Positions 35,401 through 54,930 of a DNA stretch of 64,000 nt are shown piece by piece. Numbering within the stretch: position 1 is the first letter of the stretch; the number at the start of each line of letters is the position of its first letter. The notes below the pieces were generated by a model. It was not told where the DNA came from. It saw only the letters and a list, made by a program, of their open reading frames with translations, and made no database searches. Origin of the DNA: Baylisascaris procyonis. Taxonomy: Eukaryota; Nematoda; Chromadorea; Rhabditida; Ascarididae. Made by a program: the position numbers and the translations under genes. Where the stretch lies: the NCBI GenBank assembly GCA_037389465.1, contig JAZARR010000172.1, forward strand, positions 3,759,501-3,823,500. Direction: 5' to 3'.

Positions 35401-38149
35401 TACGAGGATGATGGTTAATCCATTTCTTCATGGATTTTGCTCTTTCTTTTTTATTCAATCCAGTATTTTATTCGCTTTCGAATGATACACTTTGTGAGTT
35501 TTTTTTTTTTTTGAGAAATAAATGAGAAAAAAATAAAAATTAAATTTATGGTGTAATTTAATAGAGAATGAATTTTTTCCATAGCGACAAAGCAAGCGTT
35601 CGAGGGGGCGGCAGCTTCCCCGTGGGAGGGTTCAGGGGAGCCGAGCCCCCCCCTCCCCCCCCTAACCTTAATATTAGTACTGAAATAAAAAAATGTTTCC
35701 TTCATAGGTTCGTATCGCCACTTCTTCTCGCGATCAACATAGGTTCTATTTCTTTCTTCTTCCTGCATTCTTTTATTTGCATTCGTTTCTACTTTCTTCT
35801 TTAATGATGTCTATTTTTTAGATTCATTTTTCGAAGATTTGTTCAGTTGAAAAATTGAAATATGTGAAATTTCTATTGAAATGTACTATATTGGAGATTT
35901 CAGAATTATTTTCTCCACAACGGTTAGCTCTATCGAGTTGGGATTTGCATCTTTCGATAAAATTTTCAAAGCTGTATCGTACGACATGTAGGTTTTCATA
36001 TTTTGAGATAAAAGTTGAAAACCGAATCGACCGGCCAGAATTCCTAAGATCTCGATTTTTGCGATTTTGGGGGTTCTGGTTCTCGGCCGTTGCTTCATTT
36101 TATAATATACGGTCTGTTGATTTGTCATCAGCTCACCGAGACTTCTCCAATGGTTTACGGATTACAACGCTAGGACGAACAAAAGCCGAGAAAAAGGTTC
36201 CCAAAAATTGCATTTTTTCGATCGTAAGGGGGTAACACATGGAAAATTTCAAAAAATACTTTTTGTCTCCAATTCCGATGAGTTAGGTATGAAATGATAG
36301 AACTCGATGAGCTGATCACGGATATGTGCCTTGTTTGCTGTTCCATATGTAAAAAAAAGGGAAATTATAGGTGCACGAATGTTATTTTTCCTACAAATCT
36401 ACTGTAATTAATATTTCGGAATTTTTTTCTCGGCAATGGTTATTTCAGTAGAGAAATCAATCGTTACATTAACAATGTGGTCAGTAGAGCGAATATTATG
36501 CAGAAATATTTATGACTCAGTTAGCTTAAAAGCAATTTACCCATTGCTAACGGAAGTGTCAATCTTACGCTTATATGCATTCCATTTGCGTTACCTTTCG
36601 CTGTGTAGTCTTCTCTAGGATTTGTGGGTCATTCGATGAGTGACAACGCTTCCACTAATCAAAAGTACTATTTTTTCTAAGATTCAAAGTTTTTAGACGA
36701 TTATTTATTCTTGTATGTAACTTAAATTAATTGTAAATTTTAATTCATTTCCTTCTCAAAAACTGCTTTAAACTAGCTGTTGCTTGGCTCGTTGAGCGCC
36801 AACTTCTATAATTGTTTACAGGATTCATAGGTGGCTATCGTTGTTTTAATCGATGAATAAATAATTCATGCATGAAGGGGGGGGGGGGGGAGGGCTGCAT
36901 TTTTCTTTGAGTAGTGATTCGTTGATGTTGTTACTGATAGACACCACACTTTTCGAACAAATCATTTGGGGATCCGACCTGAAATCATTTGTGAAAATGC
37001 AAATGTGAGGTCACTGTAAGTGAAAATATAAAGATGACAAGCCTATGATAAACAAGGACATTCTTACGGATTTTAATAACACTCCAAGCAGACACATCAT
37101 GGAAGTAACCCCGTAGCAAAGCACAAATTCTTTCTCTTAATAAGAGAGACGAATGGATAGAAATATTCATATTTCTTGAATGAACTCATTTCCGCTTTTC
37201 ATTGTCATTTTTTCCTCCCATACGCCTATTTCCCAGTTTTTACATCGTCTACAGCCCTATCTGGCAGAAATAACCTATCATACCTCTAATTTATACAAGC
37301 ACTTAGCCATCTAATCCCCTCTTCATTGCTTAACTACGCTTATAGGGATTTGTATGACCGGACGACATAAATACGCCCAGAAATAGAAACAGTATATAGG
37401 TGGCTTGTAGATGGCTAATGACAGCCAGGATATTTAATCGGTCAGTGAAGAACTGATGGATGACGTGCTTACGAAGAAGTAACTCGAGCGTATCGACTGC
37501 ATACAAGTTTGTAGTGAATTAAGAGAAAAGAGCACTAAAGGCAGCATACAGAAAATGCCAACGCATTGTAAATAAATCATCTCTGTGCCGATATCATCTT
37601 GAACGAGAATTTAGTATAGAACTGATAAATAACAGAAGATATAATATGAATTTATAAAACTAAAATATAAAAATAACGTAAAAAATTTATTTTTTCTTCT
37701 AAATATTCCGCTTAATTTTTATCTAAAGCATGGAAATATTTGCGATTTTTGCCTCTTGCAATTTACGTAATAAAAAGTCACCTTTTTGCGCTGCTATATA
37801 GGTGTATTTGTCGTTTCGCTTTAGAGCTATGAAAATGAACTATGAATTTAAGAGGTAAAGGCATTAAAAATGCCTAAAAATTTGCATGAATTTTGTTTAC
37901 GATACGGATCCAGTTTATAATAGGGACGTTGGCAAAACGTGCCTTTCTTGGAATATTCGAAAGAGCAATCGAATAAATTAATATGTGGCTATATTATGGA
38001 GCATATTGTATTATTTGTTAGCAATTCATAGAGCGATTCAACCGTAGTAATTGTAACAACATAAATCGTGCCAATTTCACTGGCGCGCTTTCCAGTTTAT
38101 TGCACTAGAAAATAGCGTATTCATTCGCATAAAATATTTATTATTTAAG
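32484..38149. other. Intergenic interval between ACBD3 and TTLL9
   Basis: No supported gene. It includes the GC-rich island at 35570-35665, a block open on both strands at 35855-36235, G-runs near 34100 and 36878-36891, and otherwise A+T-rich sequence. The first, Met-bearing exon of the TTLL9 gene must be small and lie in the right-hand part of this interval; I could not place it. Confidence 0.5.
35570..35665. other. GC-rich island, candidate repeat insertion
   Basis: An abrupt patch of G-runs followed by C-runs (GAGGGGGCGGCAGC, then GAGCCCCCCCCTCC) in an A+T-rich surrounding. The + frame through it is low-complexity Gly/Pro. No coding evidence. Confidence 0.4.
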
Positions 38150-45566
<7,417 letters not shown>

Positions 45567-45602
45567 TGATAGCATAGAGGAGCGTAAAGAAAGTGGAAAA
45601 TG

Positions 45603-45608
45603 AATAAA
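45603..45608 (+). terminator. AATAAA polyadenylation signal (TTLL9)
   Basis: Canonical hexamer 37 bp after the TGA at 45564-45566, with a second AATAAA about 30 bp further on. It supports a transcript end here. Confidence 0.5.
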
Positions 45609-47857
45609 ATAATATGCAAATACAATTTTGTAAAATAAATAATTTTATAGCGCGAAAAACTTGAAAATCGATTGAGTATGAATGTTCCGGTTTTTTTCTA
45701 GCTTGAACTGTCTTTTGAAAACTCGAAATGTAGCCTCTGACTGACTATTTTTTGTATGCTGAGATATGTGAAGGAAATTTCCGTCTTATGATGAATAGGA
45801 AATTCTAAAATGGCCCATGCATTGTGATTCATCAATTCAAATTTTATAAAACAAGGTTGATATTTTTTTAATTGTGTGTAGTGAAACATTTTGAATTCAT
45901 TAGGCAGAGATAATAACTGAACAAGAAATTCCAAATCGTATTTTAATTACTATACTATTTACTTTATTTATTTACATTTACTTGCATATGAGTTCAATTA
46001 ATTTCTCACAAGCGGTTTAGATTACAATCTTTATGCTTTATTCTAAATAACGAAAATAAATTTCAACTCGATTAGTTGGTGAAAACGTCTTACTAATATG
46101 AGATGCAAATTTCAGGATATTATGTTGCTCCAATGCCGATTCCTTGATGAGATATTCGAACGCTGGATATGGCGTGTTACATTCATTGCAGTAATAGCAG
46201 ATATATCGAGGGAAACAAGATTTTCTTTAGTAATTATTAATTATTTTAAACTGTTCCAGACGTACGGCATAAATGATCTAATTTTCGATTGTCTTATCTG
46301 CTCAAAAAGAAATGTCGATAAACGTCGAAGCTATCTGATTCAATTTTATAATAAGTATTGAATAAAATTTGAATGTTTTTAAAAATTTTTCACTCTATCA
46401 GTTTTTTGTTTGGTTTCCGTTGCTATGAAAATATACCGATTTCGATAATTTTTTCAAAGAATACATTGTGCCCATCTTTTGGATTGATGAGCTTCGTTAT
46501 GCATTGAAATTTTTTTTTAAACTTTTTATAAATCAAAATCGAAATTCAATGATATATTAATGCTGATTGAAAATGTCATCTACCTTCAAGGATTAGTGAA
46601 ATCTGCTCGTCTCCCTTAAAAATTATTGACGATTGTATTAAATGAAAGTATTAGAAATTTGCCTAGAAGTAGTATGATCGAATTTTGCGATCGACAAGTG
46701 CAGATACGAGTGGATCATCATTGAGTGATCTTCAAGATTTGTCGTAAAAGAGTTTTAAGTTGGAAAATGATGTCAACAAGTTCGACAAATTTACGCACAC
46801 TTGACTTTATATGACTCTCAAAAATTGAATATTTTTTTCTGCATATACATATGTCTCATCTAATTCTTTAATCGAACTATGAGGTAATATGAAATTTCTA
46901 AAGATTAGAGACGATGAGTTTCCTTAAATATCAACGAGCATAAATTATAGGGTAATTATCGCTTAGAAAGAAGGCAACGAACGAAATCGTTTCCGAGTGA
47001 TGAGTAGTAGTCTTTGTGACATATGTTGGCTTAAATATAGAGAGAGGGATGGGGGTAGTAGCAGGGGGGATATTGTTCGATGCGCGAAGAGCGGTCTTCA
47101 AGGTCGTAATGCATACTATTCATCCGTCCTCTTGCTTATATTATTTGACGGTTTATTGCTTCCGTTGCACGCACTTCAAATTATAATCAACAACAACCTG
47201 TCGCAATGAGTATATGCTAATTCGTTCGGTGTTCAAGGCAATCCTCCACCCACCCACACACGCACACACACAGACAAAGCACATTTTTTGACAAACCATC
47301 TGCCTATATATCGAAAATTTTGCGCAACTTTTTTTTCGCTCATTTTCTTCGCCTTTTTAAAAGATCATTTTCTGAAAAATTTGAAAAAAAATTTTGGCAC
47401 ATATTTCAGTTTTTAGATACGAAAATTTGTTCTAGTATTTTAAATTGAAAATCAAACGAATGATTTCAAATCTAATGCAAGGGGGGGGGGAGGGGAAGGG
47501 GTTTAACTGGATAGAAGGGTAGATCAAAACATATCATATAACTCAGTATAGACAATTCGCTCTGAATTTACTTTAATTTATATTTTTCGTAAGTTAATTT
47601 ATATCATAACACATTTTACTTAGTTAAAAGTTTAGAAAACAATTTATCATTATTTGCTAAATGCATCAAATTTGTAAAAATATTTGAGGAATTATAAATA
47701 AAATTAACCATTTTTTGTTCTATTTTAAGTATGGAATTTTGAAACATATATTATAGGATGCGTTAATTTTTCTATATTATAATAGCCTTGAGATGAGCAC
47801 ATCTGTTGATATAATTAAACGAATTCCACAAACGGCTCGATTTCTCTCATTTTTCAG

Positions 47858-47964
47858 GTCCAATTTCTTCTCGGAGTAGTTGTGGTAAATATAGTGACAA
47901 GCAACATCTGCTATATGAATCTGTCACTAAAGATACATTTGCTGTGAATTTTTTGTTGAGATAG
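47858..47964 (+). CDS. Candidate alternative last exon of TTLL9
   Basis: A good acceptor (CATTTTTCAG) is followed by a 34-codon frame with normal codon use (starts PISSRSSCGKYSD) ending in TAG. It begins with two bases of a split codon, which fits the G left by a donor at 45504/45505; the joined codon is Gly, matching the Leu-Gly that I recall near the end of vertebrate TTLL9. An ATTAAA lies about 40 bp after the stop. The intron would be 2.35 kb. Alternatively transcripts read through to the TGA at 45564-45566, or this is the last exon of an unseen gene. Confidence 0.4.
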
Positions 47965-48458
47965 ATTGAAGCCAACTCGATTGGAGCTGAATTGAAACGC
48001 TATTAAAACTGATACTATCTACAGAAATAAGGAAATTACAAATTTAATCGACAACTTTCTATCGATATTTCTATATTTTTATTGCTCTTCTTTATTTAAT
48101 ATCGATAGTTTATTTAAACCTCAAAAATCTATGAGATATTCGTATATTATCATCCATTCTATTATGCATCCATTGGGTATTCGAGCGACAAATTGTTTGA
48201 CGAATGAAATGCGTGAATGACTGTAAAGAAATAGCATGGATTAGCTGCTATTGAGGCTGCAAGCTCGTTGTTCACATTTAACAACTGGTTTTACGTCAAC
48301 TTCACGTCTGAATAAATGCGCATATCTCGAATAACGCCGATAAAACCGATTTTATGCCAATCGATGATCCATAAAAAGAGGATCCATCAAAATCCATCAT
48401 CACAAATGCGCTAACAGGCAGAATAGCGATGTTGAATCATCACAAGATTTGCGTTGTC

Positions 48459-48571
<113 letters not shown>

Positions 48572-51500
48572 TAATCAAGTATATAGTGCTTTCTAACGAG
48601 TTGATGTTGATATGAACTAATGAATAGCTTAATATTGAATCGACAAATGCATTGATCTTAAACGCTTATTGATCAATGGTAGTTCAATACAGCTTTAAAA
48701 CATTGTAAACGTTTGCAGTAAACTTTTAATATTGACATTTTTTTAAATTATGAATTTTTGTTTATTTTTATTTTTGTTTATTATTTGTTCATTTTTTTTA
48801 TTGTTTACAAAACGTATTATTTAAATAATTTAAAATAAGGAATAAGCGTATCGAAAAGTGAGGCATTAATTTTCTTCAAGAAAATTTCTATTAGCGCGAC
48901 GAATAAATTTTGTCTGCATAGATCATCGAAATAATGAGAGTATTTCATAGTAAGATCAATAAACTTAAATATAAATAAAATGTATGTCCCGATCCTTCAT
49001 GCTTCTCCTACCCCCGTTACCACTCCCATATCCTTTTTCCATCCTCCCTCGTTAATTTTAGGAAACCGTTTAGCCTCGATTTAAATAGTTTTTTAAATCT
49101 ATTTTTATTTGTTCTTACATATTGTCGAATGTTAGAAGTGTTATAGCGTATAGCAGTGAACGAAAGCAACGAATCATCCCCCATTGGGATGGGAGGGAAT
49201 GACGTTCAATGGGACGCCTCTTTGCAAGCACTTCCATCATTCACCACACAGACCTGCACTTCATTGCCATAACGAGTGGTCAGTTGCATCCAAATACTCG
49301 TACAAACCAATTTATCCATCCCGTTCCGATCCTTTCGAACTAAATCCCCCCCCCCCCTTCCCCACATCTCGTATATCTCCTTCCCTCCCGCTTTCTTATC
49401 CCAATTTTAGAATTTTCTTAAGAACCCTATTATTTAATTACTTTATACTCTTGTCATTTTTGATCATTGTCTCATCTAAAGCCTTTGATTTGTTGAAAAC
49501 TAAACAATCATCCGTTACGTGTCTAATGTTTTTGGCAACAATCTAATCTAGGCAGCTTATTATTGCAAATGTTTTTGCTCACTTATCTGTAACAATGTTT
49601 GCTGCATGATTGCACTATAAAAAAAAAAAATTCCTATTGCTATAGATTACGACTGAAAAATTACAATCAATGAGATTACTAATAATGCCCCACTGGAATA
49701 TTATATAGATAGATGCAATCATTTGTGCACAACTTGTCGCGGCCATTATGGGAATTTTGAATTTTATTGTACTATCATAATCGCTTATTAAATTAACAGC
49801 TTTCGAATACGCTTTCTAATAATTTCAATTTGTTGTTGCGAATTTTAGTTTATTCATCACCATCTTCGATTGCTTCATTTTTCGCTTCCGTTTTTTCTTT
49901 TTTTTTTGTTTTTGTTGTCGTACATAACCTCAAAATATGTCAACAACTATGTAAATACGTCTATAAATTGTTCATCTTTTTTTTTTGCATATGTAAACAA
50001 GGAATATTTATTAATCTTTTATTCGATCTTCATCTCATTTTAAATATATAGTAAATATATATTTATATAGTAAATACTTTTTATATATAGTAAATGGTTT
50101 TACATGAAATTTTTGATTGTTGAAAATAAAGATTAAAATAAAATCGCATTTTATTTATCGACTTGCATATGGCAATTATACTAAAGAAAAGTGATCAATT
50201 ATCGAAATATGGATGATTTCATGTTATAATTCATAAAGATATCTTTTTAAATTATACTGTTTACTATTCAAAGCCTATAATAAACGTTGAATCTAACACA
50301 GAAATATATTATGCTAACACATTCCTTTGCTAGACTTAAAATTTAATTTATATTGGTCCTTTTATAATTACCGTTGTCAGCAATACTGACTTTAATGCCG
50401 CTGAAGTCCTTCGTCAGTAACCAATGAGGAAAGTTTTCATACGAATATATCGTGGAAACTCCCAAAAGGCTAGCTAGAGCAATTTTTCACGTAACGCTAA
50501 ATTAGATTCAACCTTAGCATTGCCGAACTCCCTAGTGAATTTTTTTCCTTCAAGTTTGGGAATTTTTCAAATTCAAAATTTTTTTTTCTCCAGTGCTTAC
50601 GAATATCGTGGAGTGGTCTTGCAAATATTCATCTTTTTAGTGTTTGAAAGATATTTATTTTATAGTATGAAGCAATAAAAATCCACTAAAATAATTCAAC
50701 AATTGAATGACACAATCGAAATGAGTCTTTTGCTTTCTTTGCAATATTTTTTTTTTTTTACTTGAAGTTACATTCAAACGGATGCGAAATTCTTCTATAG
50801 CTCCTATCGAAATTCATAGATATTTGAAAGGCGCTTGTATATGCTAAAATTTTCATAAGTTTTCCTCCCTTGTATTCCCTAATGCATTTATGGCTCATGT
50901 TTCTTCACACTTCCCTCTGTCCCCCAACCCCCCCACCCTCCCATTTCGTTTCCTTCTGATCCGTTTCGGAAACGAAAAAGCCTTTTTATTATTCAAAAAA
51001 AAAAATTGTGAAGATGACTACGCTACTAGTCGGAGTAATTAGTAACCGTGAAATAAACTTTTCTTCATTTCACAGCAGTAGGCGCCAATAATTTATGTCG
51101 TTTCAAAAATACACTTCTTATGATAATTTTTACTTTCATAAGATGCATATACGCTAAGATTTACAAGTAAATCTGCTATTTCCTAAAGCACTTGTGAGTG
51201 CTGGCTGAGATTATCATTTGCACGGCTTATGCTGCCCCTCTTCCCCACCCCTCAATTCTTTATATCCTTCGTTTCTTTCTCTATATCAGTCATAAATTCG
51301 TCGTTCCGCATGCGTGTTTCTTTGAAAATGAAACAAATTCCCCCATTAGTCAACTCTTTGGGTACTTTATTCTGTTTATCTAGTTCGAAATATATCAGAT
51401 TTATTTAGTTCGAAATATTCGTTAAGTTGTTATCAATTCTGGCTACACTCTGATTGAATTTTAGTCATTCGATTCAGGTCTATTGCAAAAATATTTGAAT

Positions 51501-51729
51501 GAAAACACTAACTTTACTCGTTTTGATGAGATTTTTTATTCATTAGCTTGGTGCTATAGAGTTCACACCTTTAACCTGATGCGCTTTCCTAATTTAAGCT
51601 GTCTTTATACGCTTGTAATAATTTTTGGTTTGTATATTTTTGTAATCTCAGAAGAAAACTACTATATACCATATATTAGACTATTGAAGGAATATTCAAA
51701 TTACGCTGTTTGAATGCTTTAAAAAGATT

Positions 51730-51830
51730 TTACAGTGTAGAGGGAAATAGTTAGTACACTATATAGTGTGATAGTATAATATATATTGGAATAGTATACT
51801 ATATAGTAGGATAGTAAGTTATATATAAGA
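51730..51830. repeat. A/T-rich palindromic repeat cluster
   Basis: ACTATATAGT occurs twice in near-copies (CACTATATAGTGTGATAGTA and TACTATATAGTAGGATAGTA), followed by related degenerate units. Each core is a perfect 10-bp palindrome. Confidence 0.7.
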
Positions 51831-52045
51831 TAGCGCAATATATAAGTTCGACGCAATGGGATTTACTAAGTGGAATAGATTTATCAGCGGTAGCAAGCAT
51901 ATCTAATTTATGCGCCTTTGGCATTTGATTGACAAACGAATGCCAAATGTGATCTTTTCGAGTGACCAAATTACGTTGATTTGCATTCAAAAAGCGTAAT
52001 TTGCGGTCAATACAGATATGACAAGCATCAATCAACCAACATACT
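51799..52045 (-). CDS. Unrecognised coding-like exon
   Basis: From about 52045 down to 51850 the minus strand encodes a convincing peptide (VCWLIDACHICIDRKLRF, then RNLVTRKDHIWHSFVNQ and PKAHKLDMLATADKS) with a His/Cys-rich start and balanced codon use. I do not know the family. The 5' boundary could be a weak AAG acceptor (TTTGAAAG), a type seen elsewhere in this window. The 3' end runs into A/T repeat before a stop at 51799, or is spliced near GTCGAAC at about 51850. No partner exons were found, so it may be one exon of a gene with long introns or a decayed copy. Confidence 0.35.
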
Positions 52046-52410
52046 CTTTCAAATAGATCATATCGTGTTTAATTTACAATAAATTTGAATATATTTTTTT
52101 TTTCATTTCAATTCTAATTGATGTTGTTTTTATTATTATTGCTATTATTATTATTCTATAAAATTTTCTCATATATTTACAGAGGTAGATTTTATAAAAA
52201 TTCTTTGTCATGGTATAATCAGTGATGTTTAATTGCTTGAAAATTGGTGCTTTAAATCATTTTACTAATAAATGCGTGATATTTTAATTCATTTCTCATG
52301 TTTTTGTTTTATTTAACCATTTTCCGCATTATAGAATCAATATTTTTGGCCAAATATGTCGTAATAATTCATGATCGATAATAAATAACGTATAAAATAA
52401 TATAAAATTT

Positions 52411-52419
52411 CATTTATAG
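52411..52419 (+). promoter_or_regulatory. Possible trans-splice or 5'UTR splice acceptor
   Basis: CATTTATAG ends 5 bp before the Ly6-like ATG, a spacing typical of spliced-leader addition in nematodes. It could equally end an ordinary 5'UTR intron. Confidence 0.3.
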
Positions 52420-52424
52420 CTTAA

Positions 52425-54176
52425 ATGGTCACTATGTACTTAAATGTATTGGTTTATTTTTTATCGTTGACCACAATCGCCAATGCCATTCAATGCTATT
52501 CGGGAAGTCAACTACAAGTTATCGAATGTCCAAGTGTTAACTGTATTAAACAAACGCTTGGATTCGATACGGTCAACTCATTTCAACATTTTTCATCCAC
52601 TCTCTTTTTTAAAGTTTTGCGTTAAGCTGATACGCTTTAAATTGTAATCGAATTAGGATCAGCTTAAATCCTAAGCTTTGTAATCGAATTAGGATCAGCT
52701 TAAATCCTAAGCTATCTTTATAAAATTCTGGATTATTTCATGATCTAGTGAGATCACTGGTTCACTTGAAGGTGGGATAATTTGGCAAAATTAGCGAAAA
52801 CGCTTTTCTCCAAAGAGATCTCTACTCTAATCGTACAACTCAGATATGCATATCCGCTCATTAGGTGCTTTCCTTAATTTTCGGACCTTTGAGTTTACTA
52901 ATCTCTTCTAAGAAAAAAAAAAACCACTGAATTTTTAATTTTACAATAAAACTGATAGTGGATTTTTTATAACATTTGATAATTTTTGATATTTTCCATT
53001 AAAGAATCTCTCTAACTTATTTTGAATTATTTGCATACAAAAAAAAAAACAAATAGAAATGATGAATTCATCCGGCGCATTTCGTCCTTGAAACGATTTA
53101 AAAAATTTTTAACAATACTACATATGGAAATATGAAGTAAATTACAGTAATAAACTGTAACTTACAGTAATAAAAAATTGTATTTATTCTTCTAAAATAA
53201 TCACATTCGAAAACGAATTTCTATCGTTTACGAAATGGAATAAGAATATCTAGCAGTGATTAAATAGGCAATTTATAGATCTCTTTTAGGACGTTCGAGA
53301 AAATAGTGGCAATTATTACTGAATAGTCCGCTTACACTTACTAATCTTTTAAAAGTTATCATTTGATATTTACAGTAATATTTCGATATCCCCAAAAATA
53401 AAATATTATACGAAAGATTTATTCGATCATCGAATATTCAGTATTTGCGGTGATTTTAGAAAAGAGTATGGCCAATCTTGAATCCTTTCATGTCCTTATA
53501 TCTATGAATTTTTTTGGACTATAATAATCGCTATGATTAGATTATTAGGCAAGTAGATAGGTAGATGCATGCAAAAATAGATAATTATAGACATGATATC
53601 ACCATAAAATGACATAAAATGCTTAGAGATATTCACGAATATTTTCTCGAGCTAAGCAAATATAACACTTAAGTTTGTGAAAAATTTTTTCTGTGCAATT
53701 TTCCCGCTTATATTTTACTGATGATAAATAATAATATTACTGATGTTAAAAAAAATTCTTTTTTTTTTTTTTAATTTCCTTAAGAAGAATTGAGTTGCTA
53801 ATTTTCCACAGATGAGATATCAATCAGAAGACACATCTACTTTGCTGATTTTATTAAAATTATTTAAATAATCCATCCTACTTTAGCTTAAGAAATACTT
53901 CTTTATTGGAAATTGCAATAATCTTTCATCAAAAATTTATTTGTTGTATTTGAATATTTTTATAAAAATTAATTTCAGGTTCGTTATTGTGATGGTACAG
54001 GCGTTTCGTCGATATGTCAAGCATATCGTATCTTCGAATCTTGCCAAGCTATTCCAAATCTAGGATATATTTGTTGTTGCTCAGGACAACTCTGTAATTC
54101 GGCTAATATGTCGTTCATCTCCTCATCGTTATTAATGTCATTTCTCGTTATTTTATTGTATCGACTTCTTATGTAA
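52425..54176 (+). CDS. Ly6/uPAR-like GPI-anchored secreted protein
   Basis: Two exons, 52425-52571 and 53979-54176, joined in phase 0 (ACG|GTCAAC donor, AATTTCAG acceptor), give 114 residues. Residues 1 to about 21 are a signal peptide (hydrophobic core VLVYFLSLTTIANA). The mature part has ten cysteines, closing with the Ly6-type CCCSGQLCN signature (Cys-Cys run, then Cys-Asn). The last 25 or so residues are hydrophobic (SLLMSFLVILLYRLLM), as expected of a GPI-attachment signal. The family has a three-finger fold and usually modulates receptors or channels at the cell surface; the partner cannot be predicted. A second in-frame ATG is at 52434. The 1.4 kb intron holds a 36-bp hairpin-forming tandem duplication. 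The exon-1 frame left unspliced stops after 17 more codons. Confidence 0.77.
52642..52713. repeat. 36-bp exact tandem duplication with internal hairpin
   Basis: Two identical adjacent copies, each with the inverted arms TTAGGAT and ATCCTAA around a 7-8 nt loop. It lies 70 bp inside the Ly6-like intron. Confidence 0.93.
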
Positions 54177-54857
54177 ATTTTATTTATATTTGAATATGCT
54201 CACTATAAATGATAATGAATTACTGAGAAATTTGCATTGGTATTATTTACTTTCAAAAACCTCTGAAAGTTAAAAAGTTGAGCGAAGGTAATATTTAATT
54301 GGAAGTTTAAGCGACTTGAGTGATGAAAATTTTTGAGCAAAAAAAGATTTCAAAATATCTATTACATAACCGAAAAGAAAAATGTAATTGCATTTAAGAA
54401 ACAATAAATCATCAAATAAATTTTGTGAAAATATGCGCAAATTTCAATATAAATATATTTAATTTTTTTTTCTATTTCTTATTATTTTAAATTTCACTCA
54501 AAACATGGAATAATTTCCGCCAATGAGAAATGATTATTTAATCTTTTTTTAAATTTTGATTATTCAAATTTAAATTTCCTTTAAGGAGAAAATTTTGAAA
54601 TTATTTTCATCAATATTGAAAAAAAAAAAAAAAGTTTAATGCTTTCTAGATTAGATAATTCGCAAATATCACTAAATTCTTCTATATCTTTTTTGAGGAG
54701 AATATTCTATGTATGGTGCATTTTTATTTTAAAGGTGAGCAAAAATTACAAGAAAAAAGGACATATTTGGAAAACACACTTGGTAGAAGTGTGAATACAC
54801 TTAGGCTATTCAAAAAATACTCGCAAACGTTCAAGCGGTTTTTCCTTTATTGTGAAT

Positions 54858-54930
54858 CTCTCTTTCTTTTTTCTCTCTCTCTCTCCCTCCCTCTCTCCCT
54901 CTCTCTCTCCTTCTCTCCCTCTCTCTCTCT
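54858..54930. repeat. (CT)n microsatellite, imperfect
   Basis: CT dinucleotides with CCCT interruptions, about 70 bp. Confidence 0.93.

Noticed and set aside
49184..49546. 120-codon + frame
   Set aside because: Composition is driven by C-runs and Pro/Ser/Leu low complexity; there are no splice signals and no recognisable domain.
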